DNA of 64,000 bases from Bombyx mori (Eukaryota > Arthropoda > Insecta > Lepidoptera > Bombycidae), in contig NC_085128.1 in NCBI RefSeq assembly GCF_030269925.1, positions 16,928,501 through 16,992,500 on the forward strand. The letters are read 5' to 3'. Position numbers and translations under genes: made by a program. Position 1 is the stretch's first letter, and every line of letters begins with the position of its first letter. Of this stretch, positions 23,076 through 35,520 are shown piece by piece. The notes under the pieces are model-generated. The model worked only from the letters and a program-made list of their open reading frames with translations, was not told where the DNA came from and did not search any database.

Positions 23076-23605
23076 ATAATATTTTGGATAATAACAGATA
23101 AGAGGGAATATTTGGAAGTCCGCTCCGGTAGGATTCACTGTGCAGCCTATTTTGAACGCGCTTTAATCTATAGGAGTTGTACTGGGACAATCGTTGACAA
23201 TTCAATTCCTATTTCGACCTCGTGTTAAAGTGCTGGGTTGTATTCTCGTGATGATGTTTATTGATTCCTCTACACACTTACTACAAGATGGATCGTGAAC
23301 TCGTTCTTTTATGTAATAAAAAAAAACTATGAAATCTTTCTATGGTTAAGTTATGATCGTCCTCCGTGCATTCCTAAATTATTCATTCGATTGTTCTAAA
23401 ACATGACGCAGTTGTTTTTCAATACGAAAACCTTTCTGTTGTAGCGCATCAATGTAGAGCATAACCAATTTCGACTAGTTTTAATTATTTTGATTAAAAT
23501 TATTTTGAAATTATTTTGCTTTGTTATATTGTAATAAATTTTTTTAAGAGAATAACTAGTTTTAATTATAATTGATTACCAATTTTTTTGATTACTAGGT
23601 AACAG

Positions 23606-23797
23606 AAGGTAACTAAGAAATCCTCAAAAAAAAGCCCATTGAGAATCAAATTATTGAACGGCTCAAAATCAGAATCATTCGTCTTTCCAGACACCGAATC
23701 GCAAACAAAGCCTGGAGAAGCATTGAATATGGAAATGTACAACATCGGTCCGTACTCCAACGAAGCACTTCCCATCACTGGTACCATTATTCTATAA
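23606..23797 (+). other. Possible coding remnant or terminal exon, unrecognised
   Basis: After a candidate acceptor ('tactaggtaacag' ending at 23605) a frame stays open for 63 codons to a TAA at 23795. It contains the stretches SESFVFPDTESQTKPGEAL and MYNIGPYSNEALPITG, which look like ordinary protein rather than random AT-rich translation. There is no start codon at its beginning and no partner exon was found. It could be a decayed exon, a terminal exon of a gene to the left, or chance. Confidence 0.25.
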
Positions 23798-24041
23798 AAT
23801 AAAAGCACTCGACCTCATTTTGAAAGCTATATTTAAAAGATGATTGATCGCTCGCGTTGCTCCAAGATAAATCACTTTGCAAAATGCGGGAGACGTAAGA
23901 CCTTAACGAAGCACAGTCTTTTGGCTATTCTCGTAAGAGTTTTACTCTTGTAAATAATTAAGACTGATTTTGTGACACTTGACTTTTTGCTACTTAGTAC
24001 TTATGGGCTTTTGTTTTTACTGTAACAATATTGCTTACGAG

Positions 24042-24180
24042 TGATATAACTATACTTGAGACCTTCGAACTTATATCTCAAGGTGGGTGGCGCATTTACG
24101 TTGTAGATGTCTATGGGCTCCAGTAACCACTTAACACCAGTAGGCTGTGAGCTCGTCCACAAATGTAAGCAAAAAAAAAT
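24042..24180 (+). mobile_element. Bm1 SINE fragment (3' end)
   Basis: 'actatacttgagaccttcg' to 'gtaagcaaaaaaaaat'. Confidence 0.88.
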
Positions 24181-24469
24181 AATTGCTATATTGCTTAGAA
24201 GTGGTATAGAAAACGTTAAAAGGAAGATATTTAATTGATAGGGTATTTTGCTTGATACATCGACATTCTAAATGCTGTGATTCGGAACTGGTGTGCGCAA
24301 GATTTTCCTGAAATTTTCAGTAGCATGGCTATAGAGACCGATACAAGTAGAATAGTGAAAGCTATCAACCAAATACAAAATAACTTTGCTACCAACAAAT
24401 AGTAGTGTCTTTGTTTTATATTGATGCATACATTTGTATGCAGATGTATTTTTTCCTGCATATTTCCCG

Positions 24470-24670
24470 GTGGCCTCGAGATGCTAGCCTGGCTTTACCA
24501 TGATTAATCATAATAGGCAAGGTCAAAGTGCTCATTAAGCCATAGATAATTTGCTAATATCTGCTTAGTAAGACTAGTGGATTGCTGAATCTACCACCGG
24601 ATTGCAACCGCGACCTACAGAGGGGGTCCGTTCAAAATCTCAGTGGGCTGTCTCTAATGCCTTTTTACCG
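24470..24670 (-). mobile_element. Family C retroposon, degraded
   Basis: 'tcccggtggcctcgagatgc', 'ctgaatctaccaccggattg' and 'aaaatctcagtgggctg' follow the order of copies 1 and 2 with many differences. Confidence 0.5.
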
Positions 24671-25284
24671 TTCCTATGAGTACTACGACAAATGTTAATG
24701 TCATAGTACCACCAGCATACCTACTACAGATAGCATTACCACGCGTTACGACCGTTTCCCATAAATGTTTACACATTTTTTATCTTACTAGTGTCAACGA
24801 ACCCTGACCACTTTCAATGATATTAGTATAAATAAATTAGTGTTTTCTATGACATCACGTAACTGCTTAACACTAAAGGATCGAAAGTAAATTGATCCGC
24901 TAACAGCTTAAAATAATATTAACTGTGACAAATTAATTTTAGTATGATTTCTCATTATTGCATGAAACCGACTTCGCGATGTCATGATCTCAAATATCAA
25001 GTTTTTACTTTCGTCCGTCGTAATTTATAATATCTGGACGAGCTGTTGTAGATATTGATGTTCAAAACAGCGTATATACCTACTACTTATCTTATTAATA
25101 TAACATGTTTTATATTGTGGCTGTGGTGTTTGTGAACATTTGAAAATATCATAGTTTACTTGTTTTGCTTCTTTATATTGTTTTTTGTTATAATTATCGT
25201 GCTGTCATAAGCGCTGTATCTGACCCTGACTAAAAAGATACGGCATATTCCCCCAGATGAGCAAAACGAAAATAGTTCACTTTT
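24671..25284. other. Stretch without recognised features
   Basis: AT-rich; nothing recognised. Confidence 0.45.
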
Positions 25285-25600
25285 TTTACAATAAAATATT
25301 ATTTCCTACACTACTTTTAAATCAAATTTATTAAAAAAAATATCTATCTTTTAATTGGATTTTCTATAAAAGTGTATCTTGTTAGTTTTTTTTAACTATT
25401 ATTTATTTTAATTTTTTAGTTGAATTTCGATTTTTTTTATTTTTTTTTAAATTTCGAATTGTCATCGGTCCCTAATAAGTATACCAAATTTTGAGCAAAT
25501 CCGACGTTTTGAAGGGGGTCAAAATCACGTTCAAAGATTCCGTTACATACTAACATACATACATAAAAGCGTATTAAATATATCAATTGTCTGATTAGAC
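25285..25600 (+). mobile_element. Fold-back family H, partial copy
   Basis: Shares 'tgtcatcggtccctaataag', 'tataccaaattttgagcaaa', 'ggtcaaaatcacgttcaaag' and 'ataaaagcgtatta' with 58080..58530. Only one arm of the inverted repeat is present. Confidence 0.6.
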
Positions 25601-26550
25601 TATGAGATATCCAAAAAAATATAAACGGCTCGGTATAAAGAAGTAAAGTAGTAGAAACCGCAACAGATTCAATTAAATAACAAGGTACCTAAGCGGCTCC
25701 ACTTCGAATGACGTCATCATTGCTAACTTTTATTTCGGTCACGCAGCTCGTCGATGGTCTCATCGCTACCCTAAATCCAGTTCGAAAAGTATCCTCACAG
25801 CTTTAAGTTACCCTCCAACTTTTCTCGATAATTCGTCGGGCCTTAAAATGCTAATCCTCCGTTATATATGGAAGCTAAATTTAAACTTAAAACTTTTTAT
25901 TGTAATTTTGCCGCCACCCATTTTCAACTGAAGTTGTTTTTAATAAAATGTATCTGCTGTATAAATTTTGTCTGCTTTAATGAACGATTATCTATCTGTG
26001 CCTTATTTTGAAGCGAATTAGAGGATCCTAATGTTAATCATGCGACATTTATAGCCGGGTAAAACGATTTCAACAATATCGAGATTATTCACAAAATTTT
26101 CAGAAGGTGAAGAAGGTGTTCCACTTACCTTTTGGATTGAAAAGTACTATTTTGCTCTCAAAAAAACAACTTATTCAATCACATTGAAATAATCCTAATA
26201 CACTTTAATTAAGGCCACAAAATCATATAAATCCCACAATTAATATAACCGAACCAACGAACCCATAAACATTCCACTTATTTACCGCAAATTCTCGCAA
26301 CGATTGTGCCCGGTTTATCCCTGTGACCCGGATAATGTAATGTACCGTAAAACCTGTCAGAGGTTCGCCCCGATTGGTTCCCGGTCAAGGGCGACCAAGG
26401 TTAAGGGCGTCATATCCTCTTCACAATGTCGTCGTTACCGAAAATCCGATAAAGATATTTAAACATGTAGTTACGGAAAATAGTTGAACAAAAAAAATAC
26501 TATGTCTGAATTTCAGCGTTGCAAAGTGTGCATTTCAGCAAAAAACTAAG
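25601..26550. other. Stretch without recognised features
   Basis: Unique-looking sequence; no ORF or repeat recognised. Confidence 0.45.
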
Positions 26551-26797
26551 TTTTTTTTTTTATTGCTTAGATGAGTGGACGAGCCCACAGCCCACCTGGT
26601 GTTAAGTGGTTACTGGAGCCCATATACATCTACAACGTAAGTGCGCCACCCACCTTGAGATATAAGTTCTAAGGTCTCAATATAGTTACAACGGCTGCCC
26701 CACCCTTCAAACCGAAACGCATTACTGCTTCACGGCACAAATAGGCAGGGTGGTGGTACCTACCCGCGCGGTCTCACAAGAGGTCTGCCACCAGTAA
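26551..26797 (-). mobile_element. Bm1 SINE, 5'-truncated
   Basis: T-run, 'attgcttagatgagtggacg' through 'ggtctgccaccagtaat'. It lies about 120 bp from an inverted full-length Bm1. Confidence 0.92.
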
Positions 26798-26917
26798 TAA
26801 GTCTAATAGCGAGGCATAAAGCAATCGATATCTAATAATACATTCTACATTGTTACATGCTTTTTTTTATATTATACATCCTTATATAATACCTATCATA
26901 GTAAGATAGATGCATGT

Positions 26918-27355
26918 AGTAATCGTGGCCTAAAGGATAAGACGTCCGGTGGATTCGTATCTAGCGATGCACCGTTGTTCAAATCCCGCAGGACGGTACC
27001 AATTTTTCTAATGAAATACGTACTTGGCAAGTATTCACGATTGATTTCCACGGTGAAGGAATAACATCGTGTAATAAAAATCAAACCCGCAAAATTCGAA
27101 TTAGCGTAATTACTGGTGGTAGGACCACTTGTGAGTCCGCGCGGATAGCTACCACCGCCCTGCCTAGTTCTGCCGTGAAGCAGTAATTCGTATCGGTTTG
27201 AAGGGTGGGGCAATCGTTGTAACTATACTGAGACCTTAGAACTCATATATCAAAGTGGGTGGCGGCATTTACGTTGTAGATGTTTATGGGCTCCAGTAAC
27301 CACTTAACAACAAGTAGGCTGTGAGCTCGTCCACCCATCTAAGCAATAAAAATAA
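26918..27355 (+). mobile_element. Bm1 SINE, full length
   Basis: Head 'agtaatcgtggcctaaagg', B box 'gttgttcaaatcccgc', complete body and tail 'agcaataaaaataaataaa'. Confidence 0.92.
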
Positions 27356-28451
27356 ATAAACAAAAGATGACAATATTTTTTACGATGACCTGGAGACTCC
27401 ATCAGTAAGTATCTTCAATCGGCATTAGTGCACCAATTCGGAAAAGCGGCATGACATGAAAACCCTCTTGTCGTGGCCGCCTGAAATTACCACTGGTTTG
27501 AAACTTTATTCCGTTGTTGGCACTTTGGACAATGTCCTTTATCATAGGACCTTCAACGTACTTGAATCTAGTTCTAATAAGGATGGCCTGATTTATCTAT
27601 AGATCTCTCCTACGGAAATATTATAATGGCAATAAAAACGCGAGAGGAAATTGTAGAAGTAGTAAGTAAATAGTCCACTCGCATCTTCTGATTAACAAAA
27701 TACAAAACAGGCCATCCTGAAATAACATTAAATCGTAATTATTTGCGTCCATAGTGCACACATTTGTCATGAATACAAGTATATCTTAATACTGTTTTAC
27801 CCTTCTGCATTCCACAGTTGAAATTTGTATTAGTGATTATTGGATAAACTTTTTTCTGCCCGCATAGATTTCCGTTTTAATATGTAGTAAATTCTTAGTT
27901 ATGATCATATGTGAGCAGGAAACCTCAGGGCTTGTCTGTGTTAGGCTATAACCAGAGTACATGGATATCGGAATGTTTATGAAAGTTTATCTTTCAATTA
28001 GAATAATATTATCCTATTATTTCTAAAAGAGGCATCCACAATTGCTTCAAGTCCGAAATAAAGTAATAGGCTGGGCTTATAACAGATTTGTTTCCTTCCT
28101 TTCAATCAAATATTGGCAAAGAAAATATTTACGATCCTGTGTGGGATATACGCTTATTTTGATGATTAAAGATACGTGCTTAGTTAGAATCCGAACCGTT
28201 GTCAATCGTATGACAAATCGGGGTTTTTGATAAAAATAATAGTGTTTTGGGTTGTCGCAAGTCGCGAGCATTATTCAAGCTTCGCCATTAGTTATTTATC
28301 TTCCTCATTGCGAGCTGTATTGTTGGAAGCATCCTAGTAAAAACCTAGTAAATTATAACCATTTGGCCAATGATCCGATTCGGTCAATGAAGTGCTTCAT
28401 GTCACCACTTAGAAGATGATAGCTTAGATGATAATATTATCTTTTCTTCAG
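27356..28451. other. Stretch without recognised features
   Basis: No repeat family match. Short ORFs on both strands at 28042..28271 lack motifs. Confidence 0.45.
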
Positions 28452-28691
28452 GTTGCTGTAGAGACAAACCATGGAGCAAAAAAAAAGTTTCAAAATCTGT
28501 GAAGTCAACAACAAATTTTTAGTACGAACCATTTCACGACTGCTTCGTATAATTTGTGATTCAACACAGGATTTAGAGTACAACGACCTCTGTCGATTTA
28601 TTACACGGAAGATTTTAGTGGTTCATAAAAATTTTCGTTCCTTTACCTCTATTGACGGAAACATGTCTAACGACGGGAGCACACTATACAG
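28452..28691 (+). other. Candidate coding exon of an unknown gene
   Basis: The segment lies between a good acceptor (pyrimidine-rich 'atcttttcttcag' ending at 28451) and a good donor ('atacag' then 'gtacgt' at 28692). An ATG at 28471 in favourable context ('caaaccatgg') opens 73 codons plus two bases, with a stop in frame upstream, as expected for a 5'-UTR plus first coding exon. The peptide is basic, beginning MEQKKSFKICEVNNKF; I recognise no domain. If real, the (AGGAC)n array would sit about 110 bp into its intron. No next exon was found. Confidence 0.28.
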
Positions 28692-28800
28692 GTACGTCAG
28701 TAATATTCACATTTCGCTTCGTGTCTTTCCTTTTATAAGTATTTTTGTTTATACGCTTGATACGTTTTTCGTCTCATCGGATTTAGAAGTGAGCTGAGCT

Positions 28801-30556
28801 AGGACAGGACAGGACAGGACAGGACAGGACAGGACAGGACAGGACAGGACAGGACAGGACAGGACAGGACAGGACAGGACAGGACAGGACAGGACAGGAC
28901 AGGACAGGACAGGACAGGACAGGACAGGACAGGACAGGACAGGACAGGACAGGACAGGACAGGACAGGACAGGACAGGACAGGACAGGACAGGACAGGAC
29001 AGGACAGGACAGGACAGGACAGGACAGGACAGGACAGGACAGGACAGGACAGGACAGGACAGGACAGGACAGGACAGGACAGGACAGGACAGGACAGGAC
29101 AGGACAGGACAGGACAGGACAGGACAGGACAGGACAGGACAGGACAGGACAGGACAGGACAGGACAGGACAGGACAGGACAGGACAGGACAGGACAGGAC
29201 AGGACAGGACAGGACAGGACAGGACAGGACAGGACAGGACAGGACAGGACAGGACAGGACAGGACAGGACAGGACAGGACAGGACAGGACAGGACAGGAC
29301 AGGACAGGACAGGACAGGACAGGACAGGACAGGACAGGACAGGACAGGACAGGACAGGACAGGACAGGACAGGACAGGACAGGACAGGACAGGACAGGAC
29401 AGGACAGGACAGGACAGGACAGGACAGGACAGGACAGGACAGGACAGGACAGGACAGGACAGGACAGGACAGGACAGGACAGGACAGGACAGGACAGGAC
29501 AGGACAGGACAGGACAGGACAGGACAGGACAGGACAGGACAGGACAGGACAGGACAGGACAGGACAGGACAGGACAGGACAGGACAGGACAGGACAGGAC
29601 AGGACAGGACAGGACAGGACAGGACAGGACAGGACAGGACAGGACAGGACAGGACAGGACAGGACAGGACAGGACAGGACAGGACAGGACAGGACAGGAC
29701 AGGACAGGACAGGACAGGACAGGACAGGACAGGACAGGACAGGACAGGACAGGACAGGACAGGACAGGACAGGACAGGACAGGACAGGACAGGACAGGAC
29801 AGGACAGGACAGGACAGGACAGGACAGGACAGGACAGGACAGGACAGGACAGGACAGGACAGGACAGGACAGGACAGGACAGGACAGGACAGGACAGGAC
29901 AGGACAGGACAGGACAGGACAGGACAGGACAGGACAGGACAGGACAGGACAGGACAGGACAGGACAGGACAGGACAGGACAGGACAGGACAGGACAGGAC
30001 AGGACAGGACAGGACAGGACAGGACAGGACAGGACAGGACAGGACAGGACAGGACAGGACAGGACAGGACAGGACAGGACAGGACAGGACAGGACAGGAC
30101 AGGACAGGACAGGACAGGACAGGACAGGACAGGACAGGACAGGACAGGACAGGACAGGACAGGACAGGACAGGACAGGACAGGACAGGACAGGACAGGAC
30201 AGGACAGGACAGGACAGGACAGGACAGGACAGGACAGGACAGGACAGGACAGGACAGGACAGGACAGGACAGGACAGGACAGGACAGGACAGGACAGGAC
30301 AGGACAGGACAGGACAGGACAGGACAGGACAGGACAGGACAGGACAGGACAGGACAGGACAGGACAGGACAGGACAGGACAGGACAGGACAGGACAGGAC
30401 AGGACAGGACAGGACAGGACAGGACAGGACAGGACAGGACAGGACAGGACAGGACAGGACAGGACAGGACAGGACAGGACAGGACAGGACAGGACAGGAC
30501 AGGACAGGACAGGACAGGACAGGACAGGACAGGACAGGACAGGACAGGACAGGACA
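28801..30556. repeat. (AGGAC)n pentanucleotide satellite, 351 perfect copies
   Basis: 1755 bp of uninterrupted AGGAC plus one base, with no visible variant unit. Because 5 is not a multiple of 3, every frame cycles through five codons and none is a stop. This yields a long spurious minus-strand open frame (SCPVL repeated). The unit differs from the insect telomere repeat TTAGG at two of five positions. Confidence 0.98.
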
Positions 30557-31033
30557 TCTTTTTGAAAAGAAAAATCGCCAGTTGCCTTATGATATATTCA
30601 TAGTTTTCCAGAATTAATTCCTGCTAAAAGACGTGTTTCAGTTTTTGTAGTAAAACATAAATTAACGGTTAATAGATAGCATGTTAAGCAAATGAGGTAT
30701 TCAACCCAGACTGCTAAATTTTATTATTGTAATCTAATTAACATGCTTTATTAGCTTCGTTTGTGCGTTCGTGTGTGTGGAACGAAATCTTTAGGCGTGA
30801 TTTTCACTCGCACCTGCAGATTTAGTACATTTATCAATGTAAATACAATAACTAAATAAAGTTGTTTATTTGTTTTTACAAAGTTTTGCTCTGAGTTCGA
30901 AAAATAATAATCGAGTCTTAATGTTGTTGTGGCAATGTGGAGTAAACTAATTTATTGTAGTTAATTAATTATATTTTTGACAAACCAGCTGTTTTGAGAA
31001 ATCTTCTCAAAAGAGCTGCAACTTTTGGTAACG
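30557..31033. other. Stretch without recognised features
   Basis: AT-rich; nothing recognised. Confidence 0.45.
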
Positions 31034-31272
31034 ATGTTTTTTTTGTTGTTTTTATTGCTTAGGTGTGTGAACGAGCTCACAGCCCACCTGGTGTTAAGTG
31101 GTCACTGGAGCCCATAGACATCTACAACGTAAATGCGCCACCCACCTTGAGATATAAGTTCTAAGGTCTCAGTATAGTTACAACGGCTACCCCGCCTTTC
31201 AAACTGAAAAGCATTGCTGCTTCACGGCAAAAATATGTGGTACCTACCCGTGCAGACTCACACACAAGAGCT
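31034..31272 (-). mobile_element. Bm1 SINE, 5'-truncated
   Basis: 'tttttattgcttaggtgtgtg' through 'cgtgcagactcacac'. A short deletion removes 'aggcagggtggtgg'. Confidence 0.88.
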
Positions 31273-32440
31273 GTAAAGATATTGCACTCAACATGTTTTA
31301 TCAACAAGGTGTGTTATCAACAAGCTATGAAAGTTACTGTATATACCATGAACTTGCCTCTCCATATAATCCATCAATGTGCACCAAGTTTTATATTTAA
31401 GGTGTAGCTTAACGTAACGATGTTCTGGGCTATTTCGTTGACTTAATTAATTTCCAGATCACTGTTTACAGCCAATTTTCTTGTTTGTGTGGTCGTCAAC
31501 TTTGTTCTTCTGTGTCGCGGTAGGTAACTGGTTTTCATGGTGTTACCGACCTTTCTGGACTGTTCCTAACCAGAAGTTATTTACTTTACGATGACATTTT
31601 AACATTTTGACTATCGGTATGTAAGATTTTTTCTGGGACTAACAGACTAGCGATATTTATGTTATTGTAAATCTTTATAAAACTTTATAATATGTTGTTC
31701 TAAACCATCATATTTACATCTATTTCTAACTAAAAATACCCTATAATTATTAACATGCTATTTGGAGTCGGCTAAAAAATGCAAAAAAAAACATCACATA
31801 CTAATCTTCAACGGCATTTTATAAAGAGACCAGAGGCATCACATTGTATTGGTCACAAACTCCGCTAACTTCTTAGTTCTAATAGTCAGAATAAGCAAAA
31901 TACGGTGTAGTATAAACAAACATATAAATACGAATTAATTTCAACGAAAACATTTAATATAAAAATTAATTCCCCCGATTCTTTTTCAAAAATTCAAGAA
32001 AGAAATAAACAAAATAATAAAATAAAGTCGAAACGAGCCCTTGCGAAAATGACACAAAGACGTGTAAAGAATCTTGTCTCAATGGACTTCAGAGTGTATT
32101 CCAAGAACACCGAACATTCAAGAGTTCCAGACGACGCGAAATACATTATAATATTCAGCATTTCTAGTTAAAATTATGTTCAGTACAATAGTCGACGTGA
32201 ATTTATTCTAAGAAATCTTAACACAGTGTTGGAGTACACCCAAATATTTGCCTTTTTCTGATTCCACGAAGTAAAACTTAAGAAATATACACTGGTCTTA
32301 TTCTATGCGGACAATTTTGATTCATTTCCACGGCTTAATGTTCACAACAGAAGTACTACTAATTCGAGACTTTTGCAGGAATCTTATTTTTGTATTAGAC
32401 TAACTCCCAGTACACCTAATTCTGTTTTTTATTTATTTAT
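31273..32440. other. Stretch without recognised features
   Basis: AT-rich; no convincing ORF or repeat. Confidence 0.45.
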
Positions 32441-32660
32441 TTTTTATTGCATAGATAAGTTGACGAGTTCACAGCCTACCTGGTGTTAAGTGGAGCCCAT
32501 AGACATATACAACGTAAATGCCACCACCCACCTTGTGATATGAGTTCTAAGGTCTCAGTATAATTACAAAGGCTGCCCCACCCTTCAAACCGAAACGCAT
32601 TACTGCTTCACGGCAGAAATAGGCAGGGTGGTGGTACCTACCCGTGCGGACTCACAATAG
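32441..32660 (-). mobile_element. Bm1 SINE, 5'-truncated
   Basis: 'tttttattgcatagataag' through 'cgtgcggactcacaat'. Confidence 0.9.
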
Positions 32661-34138
32661 ATAACATGGATATAGCAGCACAAGCTAGAAAAGGTCGCAG
32701 CTCATTATATCTCCACTCTCTCCATCCCTATGAAAAGTGTTAATCAAATATAAAAGAGTACAGTTTTACATTAGAAAAAATAAGCTACGATGGAACAAGA
32801 GAGTTTTAGTTACTCTATTATTGAAGTTATTGTGTTAGACAATGTCACATTCACAAACTTTCAAAATTGTACATAGTGTTTGTTCACTGACCGTATAAAA
32901 AACTTTGTTTCCTGACCAAAAAAAAAACAGAAATATAGTCAAAACAATATTACCATTAATATTTTTCCCTGCATCTGTAAATCTGTCGACCGAAGTCACT
33001 TTTACTCACGTAGTGATATGTACTTTTAACACTTTTGGAATGTTACCAAAAGCAAGAAAGCTAATTTTGTTGGTCCTAATAGATTCTGTTTAATACTTTC
33101 TGTACGTATTTACATGTGACATACATTACATTACATATGACTGTCTCGGTGGTGCTGTAGTTAAAGTTAAGAATTGTTAGGTAGGGATTCTATTACAAAT
33201 AATACCAAACAAATTGGGTTCATTGCAGTGTTATGCCCGTCATATTTTTATCAGCAGTCAATGGACGAATTTTAATAATAACATGTAGACATAATAGTGT
33301 TTGTCAAAAACACAATCGCATTTAGCGATTTTTATGAAAGTTTAAGTTGCTTGGAGAACTATATGACTGCAACAAATCTAGTACAAATTATATAGTCCTT
33401 TAGGCTTTAGCCATGTCTAAGATCTCAAAACATTTATCAAGGGTATCTTTCCTTAGTGGATTGATGTGACCACCGTTTTTTATAATGTTAGACATTACGA
33501 AGCTAACTAAAATCAAAACTTTTTGAAATCTAAAATCGTAGTATCGTAATCGTAGTATTTTTACAGGTTATCTTCCAAAATTAAGTATGAGAGCCAAAAC
33601 AAAACTAATAATAATTAAACTGACTGAAATTACCCCATCATCTCATACTCTCATAGCACGACTACTGCAGCAGAGTTCATCACTATTGCCTGAAACCATG
33701 CCTCTTCCACAATGGATCTTCAGAAATCGTATTACTACATATGACCCAACTCTGCCTTGAAGGTTTCAAAAGAGCCCTCAGCCGCAATCATCGGTTCAGC
33801 TATGCCGCTAAATTGTTGATGTCCAAGAGCAACAGTGAACAGAACTAAGTGGATCGTGTGCTCAATTGCACTCACGAACAACAAAAACTATTCCAAACGT
33901 AATGAAAATTACTCCCGAAAAGCATTTGTCAATAGTTATTGTTGTCGCCATAGTTGTTGGAAACCCAAATAGCACTAATTCTAGCGCAACTGAAACTTTG
34001 ATCTTGTTCGTAAAGCCATTTAATGCGTGTTAGTAAATAACGAGCCCTATATAACCGCCGTAACATGTCGAAGATTTATACTAAATGAATACCTTCTGAA
34101 AATCCCGCAATGACTTTTCGCAACGGCTATAGACGGTG
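32661..34138. other. About 1.5 kb without recognised features
   Basis: No repeat family member; only chance ORFs. Confidence 0.45.
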
Positions 34139-34185
34139 TAATAATATAATAATATAATAATATAATAAATAATAATATAGTATAA
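34139..34185. repeat. AT microsatellite (taataa/ataat units)
   Basis: Run of 'ataatataataatataat' type units next to the tail of a SINE. Confidence 0.85.
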
Positions 34186-34438
34186 TAAATATTTACTAAC
34201 AATCACGCCACGTTAACTGGTCCCGTTATAAGTTCGTAAAGAACTTGTGTTACAGGTACCAGATAACGGATATAAATGTAAGATTTTTATTATACACATA
34301 CATATATTTCATATACATCCATAACCCTGGAAAAGACATTTATATTTATCATACAAATATCTTCCCTTGGCGGGATTCGAACCCGCGACCCCCGTGTGTA
34401 GTGACCATGTCACTTACCTTTACACCAGACGGCCGTTC
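34186..34438 (-). mobile_element. Second tRNA-derived SINE family, copy 1
   Basis: On the minus strand the head reads 'gaacggccgtctggtgtaaa' (A box region) and 'cgggttcgaatcccgcc' (B box), followed by 'ccagggttatggatgtatat', 'cttacatttatatccgttat' and 'gttctttacgaacttataac'. The copy at 60788..61045 has the same order. It is distinct from Bm1 in head and body. Confidence 0.85.
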
Positions 34439-35091
34439 AAATAATTTGTAATAAAATTTAGGTACTTATTAAATTTTTATTGTGTGTCTTTTCTTTTACT
34501 TTACTTTTAGCATATATTTTTTTCATAGTGAAGATTGCTTGTAAACAATTTGAAGTTTTTGAGATTTTGTTGTATTTATCAAATAATATCACGTTTGTAT
34601 TTTATTTTTGGATAATAAATAAATTTCTTCAGAACCTTTCAAACAACAACAACCACAAAGTAGAGTAAACTTCTATGTCGACAAAAGACTGAAATGTTTG
34701 ATTAAATATCTCGAAGAGTTCCGACAACAATGAAAAACCTCGTCAAGAATTTTGTAGCGGAGAATTTCATAACTTTCCGGTGTTCGAAGTAAAAATACTT
34801 GTAAAATGTAGTGAATAGCTTTTCTAAATAGCTGGTTAAATAAAGACGCGGTTATATTGAAAAAAATATATCTCACTAATATAAAGAACTTCGACTACTT
34901 CACTAATATGAAGTCATTGGGGTCTATTAGACATAAGAGTGAATTGCAACCGAGGATGGTCCACTCTCGCATTGAGTGGTCCAGATAATGACCGGGCACG
35001 GTTCATTCAAGAAGTATTTGAACTGGGTCTGTACCACGCTGATCAAAAGAACGTTCAATGCGGATGCGGCTAAGACACTGCGGAGCGTAAG
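34439..35091. other. Stretch without recognised features
   Basis: AT-rich at first, then a GC-richer part (34940..35085) without an ORF. Confidence 0.4.
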
Positions 35092-35520
35092 TTTTTTATT
35101 TTTTATTATTGCTTAGTTGGGTGGACGAGCTAATGACCCACCTGGTGTGAAGTGGTTACCGGAGCCCATAGACATCTACAACGTAAATGCCGCCAGCCAC
35201 CTTGAGACATGAGTTCTAAAGTCTCACTTTTAACTACGGCTGCCCCGCTCTTCAAACCGAAACGCATTACTGCTTTACGGCATAAATAGCAGGGTGGTGG
35301 TACCTACCCGACGTCCCACCACCACCGGTAATTACGCAAATTATAATTTTGCGGGTTTGATTTTAATTACACGATATTATTCCTTCACCGTGGAAGTGAA
35401 CATATGTTAAGTAGGTATTTCATTAGAAAAATTGGTACTTGCCAGCGGGTTCCAAAAACCGGTGCAACGCAAGATACAAATGCACCGGACGCCTTATCGT
35501 TTAGGCCACTACGACTTCTA
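35092..35520 (-). mobile_element. Bm1 SINE, full length, diverged
   Basis: Tail side 'tttattattgcttagttggg'; head side 'tcgtttaggccactacgac'. The B box region is damaged ('gcgggttccaaaaaccgg'). Confidence 0.9.

Noticed and set aside
28801..30556. Telomere or interstitial telomeric repeat
   Set aside because: The unit is AGGAC, not TTAGG, and no TTAGG run flanks it.
28749..30557. 602-codon open frame of SCPVL repeats on the minus strand
   Set aside because: It is the translation of the AGGAC array. A 5-bp unit has no stop in any frame, so the ORF is an artefact.
34370..34438. tRNA gene candidates (also 46328..46394 and 60788..60860)
   Set aside because: A and B boxes are present, but acceptor stems do not close and a SINE body follows instead of a tRNA 3' end.
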